From NCBI RefSeq assembly GCF_014904745.1, contig NZ_JACZCS010000042.1:1-64000 (forward strand): a stretch of 64,000 bases of DNA, written 5' to 3'. Below are positions 8,342 to 16,384 of this stretch, in pieces. How positions within the stretch are numbered: the stretch's first letter is position 1; every line of letters begins with the position of its first letter. This DNA is from Oricola nitratireducens (lineage in GTDB: Bacteria; Pseudomonadota; Alphaproteobacteria; Rhizobiales; Rhizobiaceae). Both the position numbers and the translations under genes were made by a program. The notes beneath the pieces were generated by a model. That model saw only the letters and a list, made by a program, of their open reading frames with translations, did no database searches and had not been told where the DNA came from.

Positions 8342-9655
8342 TTACCGGGCGGTGGCGCAGTCCTGCCGCCGGGGATCGCACCGCCTGGCGCCGGATGTCC
8401 CGACCGGCACGAGGCCGGTGACGGCGTTGCCGAGATGCCGGCCCAACTGGTCGGCCTGGTCGTCCAGGCTGTCGCGGGTCGCCGGATCGATGATGGCGAT
8501 CGGCACCGAGACGGCAAGTCCGGCGGCCGATCCGACCGTGTTGGTCACATCCATCGCAGCCGCGCCCAAACGCTCGCCCAGACCGATGTCCTGATCCGTC
8601 ACGGTCTGGCCGGCGATCAGGCGGGCGCCAAGCAGGCGAACGACTTCCGGGCTTTCGGCGAACTTGGAGTGGTTCAGCCGGTCGCCGACCCGCAAGGCGG
8701 AGAGATCCAGAACCACGATGCCTTCGCGCTCCAGGAGCGCGCGATACTGCGGGTCGTTGATGTCGATCGCGCCGAGGCGATCCACATTGCCGGATATGCG
8801 CCGGGACACGCGCAGAGCCTGGTCGTCACGCGACACGAAAACGGTGAACTTCGGATGCTTCGGCCCCATGTCCGCCAATTGCTGACGGAACACGTCGACA
8901 TCGAGATCCGGCGAGGCGAGGATCACGTTCTCGATCTTTGAGGGCACACCACCATCCCGGATCGCCATCTGGCGCAGCGCCTCGACCGTCAGCCACGTGC
9001 CCATCGAGTGGGCGAGCACCGTGATCTCGTCCACCGCGGGATTTTGCACGGCTGTTTTCAGCACCAGTTCCAGCGCGGACCGGGAATAGTTGGTGCTTTC
9101 CTTGTCATAACCGTAGGCGAACAGGCTGCCGCGCGACGGCCAGGTAAACAGCAGCGGCGTTGCCTCCATGCGGCTGTCATGGGCGATCTGGGCGAAGCGG
9201 AACACCGCGTCTTCATAGCGGTTGTTGAAACCGTGCACGAAGATCAGCAGGCGACGGTTCGGCGTGCGATGCTTGAGGAACCAGGCTTCGGCCGCGCGAA
9301 CATCGGGAATGGTTTTCACCGAAAGCGCCGCGAAATCCCTGGACGGGTCGGGCGGCAGCTTCTTCGGCCACTGGACTTCCCCGACAGTGCGGTTTTCCTC
9401 CGGCGGAATGGAGACGACGATTTCGTTGAGGTCTATCGCGGGGCCCCGTTCACCCGAATAGAGGATGCCGGGATCGGCGGACGGCGCACGGGTGGTTGCA
9501 ACGAGAATCGGAACCTGCGTCGTGCCTGGAACATCGGTCTCCAGCGGAATCAGGACGCCCTCGGGCAATCCCGCGCAACCGGCGAGCCAAACTACCGCAA
9601 ACAAGCCTGCCATGTGACGCCCGGCAAAACGCCGGACGGAAGCAACGCAAAACAT
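8342..9655 (-). CDS. Lipoprotein with alpha/beta hydrolase domain (DUF900)
   Basis: A 437-residue protein with a hydrophobic N-terminus ending in a lipobox (VWLAGC, cysteine near residue 27), so probably anchored to a membrane by lipid. The hydrolase part has LLIFVHGFNNRYEDA (oxyanion region, about 135-149), ALLFTWPSRGS-type sequence and the nucleophile elbow AHSMG (about residue 217), all typical of DUF900 hydrolases. An Asp in ASPDLDVD and a later His could complete the triad. Substrate unknown. The tail after residue 370 is Ala/Gly-rich and ends in a short Arg-rich stretch. Confidence 0.85.
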   Translation of the reverse strand: MFCVASVRRFAGRHMAGLFAVVWLAGCAGLPEGVLIPLETDVPGTTQVPILVATTRAPSADPGILYSGERGPAIDLNEIVVSIPPEENRTVGEVQWPKKLPPDPSRDFAALSVKTIPDVRAAEAWFLKHRTPNRRLLIFVHGFNNRYEDAVFRFAQIAHDSRMEATPLLFTWPSRGSLFAYGYDKESTNYSRSALELVLKTAVQNPAVDEITVLAHSMGTWLTVEALRQMAIRDGGVPSKIENVILASPDLDVDVFRQQLADMGPKHPKFTVFVSRDDQALRVSRRISGNVDRLGAIDINDPQYRALLEREGIVVLDLSALRVGDRLNHSKFAESPEVVRLLGARLIAGQTVTDQDIGLGERLGAAAMDVTNTVGSAAGLAVSVPIAIIDPATRDSLDDQADQLGRHLGNAVTGLVPVGTSGARRCDPRRQDCATAR

Positions 9656-9754
9656 CCGTCTTCCCTGTAAATAGCCGGCGAACCGATACCCGATCCGTTC
9701 CGGACCTACGGGCCGGACGAGGTAAACACATTCGCCCTGAGCATGAAACCGTCC

Positions 9755-10657
9755 TCAGCCGAGAACAAGGACGAGAATTCCTGCCACAATGAGAAAGCAG
9801 CCGGCCAGTTCGAGCCGGTTAATGTGCTCGCGGAAGAAGAAGACGCTCGTCGTCAGCGCAAAGATCATCTCGATCTGGGCAAGCGCCTTGACGATGGCGG
9901 CCTGCTGCAGGGTCATGGCGGCGAACCAGCCGAAGGACGCCGTCGCGCCGACAAAGCCGACGACGGCCGAGATCTTCCGGGCCGAGCGGATCTGCGCGAT
10001 CCCGTCGCGCTCGCGCCAGAGCATCCAGGCGAGCATGACGACGGTCTGGAGCGTGATCGCCCACAACAGCGTCGTGGCCGCCTGGATGGCGAAATTGGGA
10101 TAACCGAGAGAAAGCGACGCGGCGCGATAGGCGACGGCGGCGACCCCGAACAGGGTACCCGACAGGAGGCCGATCCCGGCGGTGCGCGTGAAGACGGACG
10201 TGACCAGCGCCGCCGGGCTGAACACGCTGCGCGCAACGGAAATCAGCATCACGCCGGCGACCGAAATGGCGATGGCGACAAGGCCGGGCGGGCTGACCGT
10301 CTCGCCGAGGAAAACGAGGCCGAACAGCGCGGCCTGCGCCGGTTCGGTGCGCGAATACGCCGTGCCGACGGTGAAATTCCGGAAGGCGAAGAGATGAATG
10401 AGCAAAAAGGTCCCGGCGATCTGCGACAGGGCGCCGACGCTCATCCAGCCAAGGAAAACGGGCGACGGCGACGGGACCGGCGCGCCGGTGAAGGCGGCGA
10501 GGAGAAACAGGTAGAGCGCCGCGAACGGCAGGCCGAAGCCGAAGCGCACGAAGGTGGCGCCGGTGGTGCCCATATGGCCCTTCAGGTGCCTTTGAAGCGA
10601 GGAGCGGATGTTCTGCAGGAACGCCGCGGCGATTGTGATGACTATCCAGAGTTCCAT
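9755..10657 (-). CDS. DMT (EamA) family transporter
   Basis: A 300-residue inner-membrane protein with ten predicted segments in two EamA repeats. The start MELWIVITIAAAFLQ was chosen as the family-typical N-terminus; an in-frame extension to 10732 lacks a good ribosome site. The second repeat ends ALAQIEMIFALTTSVFFFREHINRLE, the usual last EamA pair. Substrate unknown. The gene is alone on this strand apart from a possible small gene upstream. Confidence 0.87.
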   Translation of the reverse strand: MELWIVITIAAAFLQNIRSSLQRHLKGHMGTTGATFVRFGFGLPFAALYLFLLAAFTGAPVPSPSPVFLGWMSVGALSQIAGTFLLIHLFAFRNFTVGTAYSRTEPAQAALFGLVFLGETVSPPGLVAIAISVAGVMLISVARSVFSPAALVTSVFTRTAGIGLLSGTLFGVAAVAYRAASLSLGYPNFAIQAATTLLWAITLQTVVMLAWMLWRERDGIAQIRSARKISAVVGFVGATASFGWFAAMTLQQAAIVKALAQIEMIFALTTSVFFFREHINRLELAGCFLIVAGILVLVLG

Positions 10658-10786
10658 GGGATGTCCCATTGTCGGGCTCGATACCGCGGCGACGAAACCG
10701 GCGGGCGGTTTCAAATCGCGGAGGCCAAGCAATCAGGCGTGGAGATGCGGGTTGAGCGGCCGCAACGATGCGGGCCTTTGAACTGT

Positions 10787-10909
10787 TCAGGAAAGCCGGC
10801 TCAGCATCGTGCCCGAGAAGGCGCCAAAGAAACGCACCGGCAGGCGTTTGCGGTCCTGCAGGATAAAGGCGGCGGCGAGCGCCTTGCGTTCGGCGGTCGA
10901 GTTCGACAT
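10787..10909 (-). CDS. Possible small protein of 40 residues
   Basis: A short reading frame begins MSNSTAERKALAAAF, continues ILQDRKRLPVRFFG and ends TMLSRLS. The composition is protein-like (amphipathic helix, then a basic patch). No clear Shine-Dalgarno sequence lies close to the ATG (an AAAGGG is about 17 bases away), and I do not recognise the family. It is upstream of, and on the same strand as, the DMT transporter gene. It could be spurious. Confidence 0.35.
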   Translation of the reverse strand: MSNSTAERKALAAAFILQDRKRLPVRFFGAFSGTMLSRLS

Positions 10910-11049
10910 GCGCGAAATCTACCACCCTTTGGTCAGAGCCGCCAATTCTATTTCACGCCATGTCCGCCACGGCGGCAAAACGCGAAAGCCGCGATCACAA
11001 CCCTGAAATCTCCATGACTTGGCCGGGATTTCGTGCTTAAGCATCGCGC

Positions 11050-11760
11050 ATGAACGCAAAAGCCTCCCCCGCCGATTTCGCGCATGTGCGCGAATGGGTA
11101 TTCGATCTCGACAACACGCTCTACCCGCATCACAGCAATCTGTTTTCGCAGATCGACGTGAAGATGACGGCCTATGTCGCCGAGCTTCTGCAGATCCCCA
11201 GCGACGAAGCCCGCACAATCCAGAAGGACTTTTACCAGCGCTACGGCACGACGCTGAAAGGGCTGATGGAAAACCACGGTGTCGATCCGGACGACTTCCT
11301 GGAGAAGGTGCACGACATCGACTATTCGTGGATCGCGCCCGACCCGGCGCTGGGCGAGGCGATCAAGGCCCTGCCCGGCCGCAAATTCATCTTCACCAAT
11401 GGCGACCGCGGACACGCGGAACGCGCCGCACGGCAACTCGGCGTGCTCGATCATTTCGACGACATTTTCGACGTCGTCGCGGCGGATCTGGTGCCGAAGC
11501 CGGCGGCAGAGACCTACGACAAGTTCCGCGCGCTCCACAGGGTGGATTGCGAACATGCGGCGATGTTCGAGGATCTGGCCCGCAACCTGACGATTCCCAA
11601 GTCGCTCGGCATGACGACGGTGCTGGTCGTGCCGCATAATTTCGAGCCGGACTTCACGGAGATCTGGGAACAGGACGCCGGCGAGGATCAGGTCGACTAC
11701 GTGACCGACAATCTCGCCGATTTCCTGAGCGCGCTGACGGGAACCGCTGCCGGCGCCTGA
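11050..11760 (+). CDS. HAD-superfamily pyrimidine 5'-nucleotidase
   Basis: A 236-residue soluble phosphatase of the SDT1/PHM8-like HAD group. The motifs are DLDNTLYP (nucleophile Asp about residue 19), FTNGDR (motif II), the VPKP lysine (motif III) and MFEDLARN (motif IV); a helical cap lies between motifs I and II. The family dephosphorylates pyrimidine or other nucleoside monophosphates. It is divergent from the small gene upstream and convergent with the LOG-family gene. Confidence 0.9.
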   Translation: MNAKASPADFAHVREWVFDLDNTLYPHHSNLFSQIDVKMTAYVAELLQIPSDEARTIQKDFYQRYGTTLKGLMENHGVDPDDFLEKVHDIDYSWIAPDPALGEAIKALPGRKFIFTNGDRGHAERAARQLGVLDHFDDIFDVVAADLVPKPAAETYDKFRALHRVDCEHAAMFEDLARNLTIPKSLGMTTVLVVPHNFEPDFTEIWEQDAGEDQVDYVTDNLADFLSALTGTAAGA

Positions 11761-11779
11761 CCGCGTACGCTTTCCCCGG

Positions 11780-12622
11780 TCAGATCGCGTAAAAGGCTTT
11801 CACCACGCCCCACGCCTCCTCCGCCGTATCGACCGAGTCGAAGAGCCCGGCATCGTCCGGGGAAATGGTGCCCTGTTCGGCGAGGAATTCGAGATTGATG
11901 ACGTTCGCCCAGAAGTCCTTGCCGAACAGCAGGATGGGCACGCGCTCCATGCGCCCGGTCTGGATCAGGGTCAGCGACTCGAACAGTTCGTCCATCGTGC
12001 CGAAGCCGCCGGGGAAGACCGCGATCACCCGGGCCCGCATCAGGAAGTGCATCTTGCGGATCGCGAAATAGTGGAAGTTGAAGCAGAGGTCGGGCGTCAC
12101 ATACTCGTTCGGCGCCTGTTCGTGCGGCAGCACGATGTTGAGACCGATCGACTGTGCCCCGACATCGACCGCACCACGGTTTCCGGCCTCCATGACCCCC
12201 GGTCCGCCGCCGGTCACGACCACGAACTCGGTGCCGCCGGTGGAAAGGGAGTGTTCGGAGCAAAGCCGGGCGAAGGCGCGCGCCTCGTCGTAGTAACGCG
12301 CATTGGCCTCCAGGTTCCGCTTTTGCGTCTCGTTCTTGGCCGCCCACGCGATGCCGCCCGGTTCCGGGATGCGCGCGCCGCCGAACAGGACGACCGTCGA
12401 GGTGATGCCGCGCTCCTGCAGCATCAGCTCCGGCTTGAGGAGTTCCAACTGCAGGCGGACAGGACGGAGATCTTCCCGGCACAGGAAATCCGAATCGTCA
12501 TAGGCAAGCCGGTAAGCCGGTGCGCGCGTCTGTGGCGTGTCGGGGACGACCCTCGCCCGGTTCATGTCCTGATGGGAGGGGACCAGGGGGTCCCAGACAT
12601 CCCGGTATCGCTTGGCACTCAT
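11780..12622 (-). CDS. LOG family (TIGR00730-type) nucleotide phosphoribohydrolase
   Basis: A 280-residue Rossmann-like protein. GGGPGVMEAGNRGA (138-151) and PGGFGTMDE (204-212) are the two signatures of LOG proteins, which cleave cytokinin-type or other nucleoside 5'-monophosphates to base and ribose phosphate; older annotations call them lysine decarboxylases without support. It has about 70 extra N-terminal residues compared with minimal LOG proteins. A GGGGAAAG ribosome site precedes the ATG. It is divergent from dapD. Confidence 0.88.
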   Translation of the reverse strand: MSAKRYRDVWDPLVPSHQDMNRARVVPDTPQTRAPAYRLAYDDSDFLCREDLRPVRLQLELLKPELMLQERGITSTVVLFGGARIPEPGGIAWAAKNETQKRNLEANARYYDEARAFARLCSEHSLSTGGTEFVVVTGGGPGVMEAGNRGAVDVGAQSIGLNIVLPHEQAPNEYVTPDLCFNFHYFAIRKMHFLMRARVIAVFPGGFGTMDELFESLTLIQTGRMERVPILLFGKDFWANVINLEFLAEQGTISPDDAGLFDSVDTAEEAWGVVKAFYAI

Positions 12623-12757
12623 TCACTTTCCCCAAGGCGCGCACAGATGCCGCACCGCCGTTGTCTGCATTGACCACGGCACGCGCATTCGCGTAGGAAC
12701 CCGCCGAATGCGCACAGCCGAAGCGCCCCATATTATCCGCCGATAAGGAAACAATTC

Positions 12758-13612
12758 ATGACCGCTCACGACATCGCGACGCTGGAAACCATCATCGAGG
12801 CCGCGTTCGAGAACCGGGATACCGTATCCACGAACACGCGCGGCGAAATCCGCGACGCGGTCGACGAAGCGCTCAACCTGCTCGATTCCGGCAAGGCGCG
12901 GGTCGCCGAACGCCAGGCCGACGGCAACTGGACCGTGAACCAGTGGCTGAAAAAGGCGGTGCTGCTGTCGTTCCGGCTCAATCCGATGGAAGTCATCGGC
13001 GGAGGCCCTGGCGACGCGGTCTGGTGGGACAAGGTGCCGTCCAAATTCGACGGCTGGAGCGGGCAGCATTTCGAAAAAGCCGGGTTCCGCGCCGTGCCGA
13101 ACTGCATCGTGCGCCGTTCCGCCCATATCGCCAACGGCGTCGTCCTGATGCCGTCCTTCGTCAATCTCGGCGCCTATGTTGACGAAGGCACGATGGTCGA
13201 CACCTGGGCGACCGTCGGCTCCTGCGCGCAGATCGGCAAGAACGTGCATCTTTCGGGCGGCGTCGGCATCGGCGGCGTGCTGGAGCCGATGCAGGCCGGA
13301 CCGACGATCATCGAGGACAACTGCTTCATCGGTGCGCGTTCGGAGGTCGTGGAAGGCTGCATCGTGCGCGAGGGCTCCGTGCTCGGCATGGGCGTCTTCA
13401 TCGGCAAGTCGACCAAGATCGTGAACCGTGCGACCGGCGAGATTTCCTACGGCGAAGTACCGCCCTATTCCGTCGTCGTTGCCGGCACGATGCCCGGCAA
13501 ACCGTTCCCGAACAACGAGCCGGGCCCGAGCCTCTATTGCGCGGTGATCGTGAAGACCGTCGACGAAAAGACGCGCTCGAAGACCGGCATCAACGAATTG
13601 CTGCGGGACTGA
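12758..13612 (+). CDS. dapD: 2,3,4,5-tetrahydropyridine-2,6-dicarboxylate N-succinyltransferase
   Basis: A 284-residue enzyme of the succinylase branch of lysine/diaminopimelate synthesis. An N-terminal helical part (1-100) is followed by hexapeptide repeats forming a left-handed beta-helix (about 105-240, including [32 protein letters not shown]) and the usual C-terminus ending near INELLRD. AAGGAAACAATTC precedes the ATG. The partner desuccinylase dapE lies 2.8 kb downstream on the same strand. Confidence 0.97.
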   Translation: MTAHDIATLETIIEAAFENRDTVSTNTRGEIRDAVDEALNLLDSGKARVAERQADGNWTVNQWLKKAVLLSFRLNPMEVIGGGPGDAVWWDKVPSKFDGWSGQHFEKAGFRAVPNCIVRRSAHIANGVVLMPSFVNLGAYVDEGTMVDTWATVGSCAQIGKNVHLSGGVGIGGVLEPMQAGPTIIEDNCFIGARSEVVEGCIVREGSVLGMGVFIGKSTKIVNRATGEISYGEVPPYSVVVAGTMPGKPFPNNEPGPSLYCAVIVKTVDEKTRSKTGINELLRD

Positions 13613-13617
13613 ACGCG

Positions 13618-14001
13618 GTGACCGGGGCGCCTCGTCATCCGGTAACGGTCGGCTGGGTGCTGTTCGGTTTCAGGGGCCGGATCGGGCGCAAGAGCTTCTG
13701 GCTCGGCGCGCTGCTGATGATCCTGATCCAGGCGGCGGTTATCTCGCGGATCGTCACTATTCCGGAGGACAGCCCGGAAATCGCGCTGTGGGGGCTGGTG
13801 TTGCTTGCGATCTGGCTGGCATCCGCCTGGGTGGCTCTCGCGCTGGCGGCGAAACGGCTGCACGATCTCGGCCTGCCGGGCATGCTGGCGATCTGCCTGC
13901 TGATACCGGCGATATCGTTCATCGCCTTCCTGCTTCTGGCATTCCTGCCGTCGCGCCCGGAAACCAACGAATACGGCCCGCCGCCTTTTTCGAACAGCTA
14001 G
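13618..14001 (+). CDS. DUF805 family membrane protein
   Basis: A 127-residue inner-membrane protein of the YhaH/DUF805 family. The N-terminal FGFRGRIGRKSFWLG motif and three to four hydrophobic segments (about 25-40, 55-75, 85-110) are seen, with the family AAKRLHDLGLPG motif between them. The GTG start lies 5 bases after the dapD stop, so it is cotranscribed with dapD. Function unknown. Confidence 0.82.
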   Translation: MTGAPRHPVTVGWVLFGFRGRIGRKSFWLGALLMILIQAAVISRIVTIPEDSPEIALWGLVLLAIWLASAWVALALAAKRLHDLGLPGMLAICLLIPAISFIAFLLLAFLPSRPETNEYGPPPFSNS

Positions 14002-14022
14002 ACCATCGGAATTATCCGGCGA

Positions 14023-14598
14023 TCAGAGCCCGGCGACTTTTTTCGTCAGGCCGGTGACGCGCAGCCATTCGGCGGAATTCTCCGGCGACTGGATCTTGGA
14101 AATCCTCACGCTGGTCTTTGCCGCCGGCAGCACGGCGTCGGTCATGTTGTCGAGAACAAAGTCACCCTTGTCGGTCCTGACGACCAGAACGGCGTGGGGT
14201 TCACCGTGGCGCCGGCCGACGGCGATCAGGAGATCGCTGGCCGAATATCCGCGCCGCATCAGTTCGGCCCGTTTCTCCAGCACATAGTCCTCGCAGTCGC
14301 CGGCCTTGTTGACCGGCAGGCGCCAGACCTCGCGCTTGCCGTAGTGGTCCCAGTCCGACATCGACTTGACGGAGCGATTGACGCGCAAATTGACGCTGCG
14401 CAACACGCCCATGCGACTGGACGCGAGACGGCCGGCGCCGCCATGCGCCCTGCAATCGGAACGGTGGGACTTGCAATATTCGTAATGGCCGACCGGTTTG
14501 GATGCCGGGCCGCCCATTCTCAACCAGGTGGAAGCATACGCGCCTGACGGGATACTGCCCGAGATGACGAGGGCAGCGGTCAAGAAGAACCTTTTCAT
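14023..14598 (-). CDS. Bacterial transglutaminase-like cysteine peptidase (BTLCP, C93)
   Basis: A 191-residue exported protein: signal peptide at residues 1-22 ending GAYAS, then the BTLCP domain. The catalytic triad is visible as Cys in AGDCEDYV (about residue 101), His in PHAVLVV (about 135) and Asp in FVLDNM. This family is common in Alphaproteobacteria and often linked to biofilm adhesin processing (LapG-like), but neither an adhesin nor a LapD gene is nearby. A GGAGG-type ribosome site precedes the ATG. Confidence 0.88.
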   Translation of the reverse strand: MKRFFLTAALVISGSIPSGAYASTWLRMGGPASKPVGHYEYCKSHRSDCRAHGGAGRLASSRMGVLRSVNLRVNRSVKSMSDWDHYGKREVWRLPVNKAGDCEDYVLEKRAELMRRGYSASDLLIAVGRRHGEPHAVLVVRTDKGDFVLDNMTDAVLPAAKTSVRISKIQSPENSAEWLRVTGLTKKVAGL

Positions 14599-14727
14599 CC
14601 CGGTTACCTCCTTCGCCTGTTCTCCGCTTCCCTCATTTTTCGGCCGCGAACGTTGTCCGGAAACGACTTCGGCGGCTTTTGCATTAACAGTTAACCAAAT
14701 CCCGGGCGCTGGCGCCAGAACGAATTG

Positions 14728-14753
14728 GAAGGCACGGCGGACGCCGTGCCTTC
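14728..14753. repeat. Perfect 11-bp-stem hairpin
   Basis: GAAGGCACGGC (14728-14738), loop GGAC, GCCGTGCCTTC (14743-14753). It lies downstream of the 82-residue exported-protein gene and upstream of the BTLCP gene (both on the minus strand). Neither side has a T-run, so it is not a standard intrinsic terminator; it may stabilise or attenuate the mRNA. Confidence 0.6.
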
Positions 14754-14864
14754 AGGTTACAGTCTTCGACGCTCGACTCGCGGTCGGCGCGCCGTCTCCG
14801 AGACGGGACCGAGCCTGGTCCAGCCTTAATGGTGGATTGCGCCGGTAGCGGTGGAGTCACGGTC

Positions 14865-15113
14865 CTAGTGACTCTCATGCCCCGTCGTGGCCGCCGGGGC
14901 GCTGTTGCCGAGGCGCAGGGACTGTTTCATCGGCGCCATGTCGTCGCGATCAATCGCGGCCGTTGCGGTGTGGTCGATCGCGGCCGTCGCGGTGTGGTCG
15001 ATCTTCGACGCGGCGGCAGGCATCGGATTGTAGAAGTCGAGCCGGCCGGACTTGGCGAACGCACCGGATGCAGTGGCGAGAACGATACCCGTCGCGATGA
15101 GGAACTTTTTCAT
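14865..15113 (-). CDS. Small exported protein with duplicated DHTATAAI peptide
   Basis: An 82-residue protein with a clear Sec signal peptide (MKKFLIATGIVLATASGAFA). The mature part is 62 residues, with the peptide IDHTATAA repeated twice in tandem. The second ATG (15113) was preferred over 15119 because AAGGAG then has a 7-base spacing. A GAGTCAC/GTGACTC inverted repeat (14854-14874) overlaps the stop. I do not recognise the family; small exported proteins of this size are common and rapidly evolving in rhizobia. Confidence 0.7.
   Translation of the reverse strand: MKKFLIATGIVLATASGAFAKSGRLDFYNPMPAAASKIDHTATAAIDHTATAAIDRDDMAPMKQSLRLGNSAPAATTGHESH
14953..15000. repeat. 24-bp tandem duplication inside coding sequence
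   Basis: Two adjacent 24-base units (14953-14976 and 14977-15000) differ at a single base (t/c) and encode the repeated eight-residue peptide of the exported protein. The unit length keeps the frame. This looks like a recent in-frame duplication. Confidence 0.85.
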
Positions 15114-15368
15114 TTTCATACTCCTTATCTTTTCGAATACGGCCGTCTTGGGAGGATGGCCCTGCTCCGGCGGGTTCGTTTTCACCGCCTCGGCTGTCTA
15201 CAAGTTGAGGTATCGGGCGCTCATGTTCCAATTACAAAAACGTAACCGGAATCACGCATTCGTTGCCTTGAACATCCGCCCGCGCGCTCCTAACCCCTGA
15301 AAAATAATAGCAATATCAATATGATATGACTTCCGCCTCCGTGTGATTCTTCGTGATGTGCGGCCGCT
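15114..15368. other. Leader/promoter region of the small exported-protein gene
   Basis: No gene is supported here. It contains the AAGGAG ribosome site of the minus-strand gene at its left edge and a markedly AT-rich stretch at 15298-15330 (AAAAATAATAGC...), unusual for this GC-rich DNA and a plausible promoter area. A short frame on the minus strand across 15290-15496 has no family-like features. Confidence 0.5.
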
Positions 15369-15557
15369 CGTTCACGGGATGGAGCCACACCGTTCAGGCA
15401 TGCGTGAACGCCGGGCGCGCGAAAGGCGCTTTTTCGCATGACATTCACCGCCGGGACTGACGGCCAGCGGCTCGCCGTCAGCGCCGCGGCGGCCATTGTT
15501 CACGCGAAACGTGAAGTCCGTGACCGGTTTTGCGCCCGCCCGGGCGCCGTCACGGAC
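15369..15557. repeat. Cluster of perfect inverted repeats in a gene-free stretch
   Basis: Five inverted repeats follow one another: CGTTCACG/CGTGAACG (15369-15376 and 15403-15410), GCGAAA/TTTCGC (15419-15437), CTGACGGC/GCCGTCAG (15457-15464 and 15474-15481), TTCACG/CGTGAA (15499-15515) and GTCCGTGAC/GTCACGGAC (15516-15524 and 15549-15557). The last encloses GCGCCCG/CGGGCGC (15532-15547). The word GTTCACG occurs in the first and fourth. No coding potential or T-run terminator is seen. It could be a structured RNA, the leader of the following gene or a protein-binding DNA element. Confidence 0.6.
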
Positions 15558-15609
15558 CGCTCCCGGCCGGCAAACCGAAAGTTAAGCACGGGCGATTACA
15601 GTCGCGGCA

Positions 15610-16320
15610 ATGCCCTACCGCACGCTCGACAAGGACCGGATCGAAGCAACCGCCGCTTTGCTGGAACAGCGGATCGCGGAACGCTTTCCCGATTCCAGCC
15701 TGCGCAAGGTTGCCGGAGAGATCGTCGCGCTGTCGCGCGACATCGGCAGACTGACCGCCGACCTCGAAAAGCCGATCGTCTGGCTGCGTCTGCTGACGCT
15801 GGCCGCGATCGCCGCCGCCGCGACGATCTTCGCGCTTGTCGGTACGGTCCTGTCCTTCGACCGGATCTCCACCGGCGCGTTCGACTTCGTCCAGGGACTG
15901 GAAGCCTCCCTCAACACGCTGGTCTTTGCCGGCGTTGGATTCTGGACGCTGGTGACACTGGAAGAGCGGTTCAAGCGCAGACGGGCGCTGGACGGGCTGC
16001 ATGCGCTGCGCTCGGTGATCCACATCATCGACATGCACCAGCTGACCAAGGATCCGGCGGTTCTCCAGCAGGGCTTCACCCCGACAAAAAGTTCGCCTGA
16101 GCGCCACCTCACGCGGCCGCAACTGACCCGTTATCTCGACTATTGCTCGGAGATGCTCTCGATCACCGGCAAGCTCGCCGCACTCTACGCCCAGGCGCTC
16201 AACGACGACATCGTCGTCAACGCGGTCAACGACATCGAGAACCTCGGCACCAACCTGTCGCGCAAGATCTGGCAGAAGATCATGCTGATCGGCGAAGAGA
16301 CGATGCACGCCACGGCGTGA
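15610..16320 (+). CDS. Conserved two-helix membrane protein of unknown function
   Basis: A 236-residue protein with an N-terminal amphipathic region, two membrane segments (about residues 58-80 and 100-120), then a charged cytosolic C-terminal part rich in helices (RRALDGLHALRSVIHIIDMHQLTKDP, then SSPERHLTRPQLTRYLDYCSEML). I recognise no catalytic motif. Similar proteins of unknown role occur in Alphaproteobacteria. It follows the inverted-repeat cluster by about 50 bases and lies 64 bases before dapE, so it may be cotranscribed with it. Confidence 0.75.
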   Translation: MPYRTLDKDRIEATAALLEQRIAERFPDSSLRKVAGEIVALSRDIGRLTADLEKPIVWLRLLTLAAIAAAATIFALVGTVLSFDRISTGAFDFVQGLEASLNTLVFAGVGFWTLVTLEERFKRRRALDGLHALRSVIHIIDMHQLTKDPAVLQQGFTPTKSSPERHLTRPQLTRYLDYCSEMLSITGKLAALYAQALNDDIVVNAVNDIENLGTNLSRKIWQKIMLIGEETMHATA

Positions 16321-16384
16321 TATCCGGACAAGACCGGCCGATTGTAAAATTGACGAAACAGCCGGGGCGGATTACGGGAAAGGC

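Noticed and set aside
14683-14700. CtrA-type site (TTAAC repeats)
   Set aside because: The two TTAA words have a spacing other than the required seven bases.
14953-15000. CRISPR-like repeat
   Set aside because: Only two adjacent copies without spacers, in frame within a gene: a coding duplication.
15290-15496. 68-residue minus-strand frame
   Set aside because: It runs through the inverted repeats, ends in a poly-Leu AT-rich stretch and has no ribosome site or family-like sequence.
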